32,391 bases of DNA from Pseudomonadota bacterium (GTDB taxonomy: Bacteria; Pseudomonadota; Alphaproteobacteria; HIMB59), in contig JAQBUY010000004.1 of the NCBI GenBank assembly GCA_027623775.1, forward strand, positions 1-32,391, in the 5' to 3' direction. Below are positions 32,211-32,391 of this stretch, in pieces. How positions within the stretch are numbered: the first letter of the stretch is position 1; each line of letters begins with the position of its first letter. Below the pieces are notes generated by a model. The model did no database searches, was not told the DNA's origin, and saw only the letters and a program-made list of their open reading frames with translations. Made by a program: the position numbers and the translations under genes.

Positions 32211-32391
32211 TGAAAGCTCTTTGGTTCCCTAAAGACAGCTATATTAAAAAAACAAATCTTTTCGACTTTCAGGAATTTATAAAAAAAGATTTAAAAATTA
32301 ATTTCTTGAATTACGATAAGCTCTGGAAATGGTCAATACAGAATAAAGAAATATTTTGGTTAAAGATAGCTGATTATTTTAAATTAAATAT
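32210..32391 (+). CDS. Acetoacetyl-CoA synthetase, 5' part
   Basis: Only about 60 residues are in the window. MKALWFPKDSYIKKTNLFDFQEFI and NYDKLWKWSIQNKEIFWLKIADYF follow the N-terminal pattern of acetoacetate-CoA ligases (LW.P....I..tNl..F, then YD.LW.WSV...E.FW). Such enzymes activate acetoacetate for ketone body or polyhydroxybutyrate turnover. The catalytic AMP-binding domain lies outside the window, so a related acyl-CoA synthetase remains possible. Confidence 0.75.
   Translation, partial: MKALWFPKDSYIKKTNLFDFQEFIKKDLKINFLNYDKLWKWSIQNKEIFWLKIADYFKLN

Overview
The window is strongly AT-rich, densely packed bacterial chromosome and almost certainly comes from a streamlined marine alphaproteobacterium. 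I would place it near the low-GC free-living lineages (HIMB59, AEGEAN-169 or Pelagibacterales-like), but that placement is inference. Support for Alphaproteobacteria comes from GcrA, an FYDLN_acid/TIGR02300 protein, CarD, a DctPQM TRAP system, a ROSE-type thermometer on hsp20, and the order ffh-rpsP-rimM-trmD-rplS-leuC-leuD-leuB-asd.

Layout. At 1-1.8 kb are a CarD-type RNA polymerase-binding regulator with a lysine-rich N-terminus, an FYDLN zinc-ribbon protein, ribosomal protein L32 and RecX. At 1.9-4.85 kb is a zinc-uptake locus: zur, znuB and znuC on the minus strand, divergent from znuA, with a double Zur-box-like repeat between znuC and znuA. tRNA-Arg(CCT) follows at 4.9 kb. Immediately after it lies a minus-strand accessory segment of very small genes (5.0-6.7 kb). 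It contains a ytoQ pseudogene, a frameshifted DUF2798 gene, two small unknown membrane proteins and a tandem pair of paralogous membrane miniproteins. Next come gcrA and pgk (divergent around a perfect palindrome), yciB, ftsY and dapF.

The plus-strand core operon ffh-rpsP-rimM-trmD-rplS-leuC-leuD-leuB-asd runs from 10.9 to 18.7 kb and is preceded by a terminator-like leader hairpin. It joins protein targeting, ribosome and tRNA maturation, leucine synthesis and the aspartate-family pathway. pdxY-like and sodB genes follow. A TRAP transporter (dctP, dctQ, dctM) sits next to the C-terminal remnant of a Gfo/Idh/MocA oxidoreductase. The hsp20 gene has what looks like a complete heat-shock control region: an RpoH-type promoter followed directly by a ROSE-like leader that pairs away the Shine-Dalgarno sequence. 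A quinone oxidoreductase and a class III aminotransferase, the latter behind a 41-codon ORF, are convergent.

At 27-31.4 kb an overlapping three-gene envelope operon encodes a GT39 glycosyltransferase, a double-PAP2 phosphatase and a second GT39 protein. The window ends with tRNA-Arg(TCG), small ORFs, a YbgC-type thioesterase and the start of an acetoacetyl-CoA synthetase.

I found no CRISPR array, insertion sequence, integrase or prophage. The most novel parts are the small-gene island beside tRNA-Arg, the hsp20 heat-shock leader, the double-PAP2/GT39 operon and several orphan RNA hairpins.
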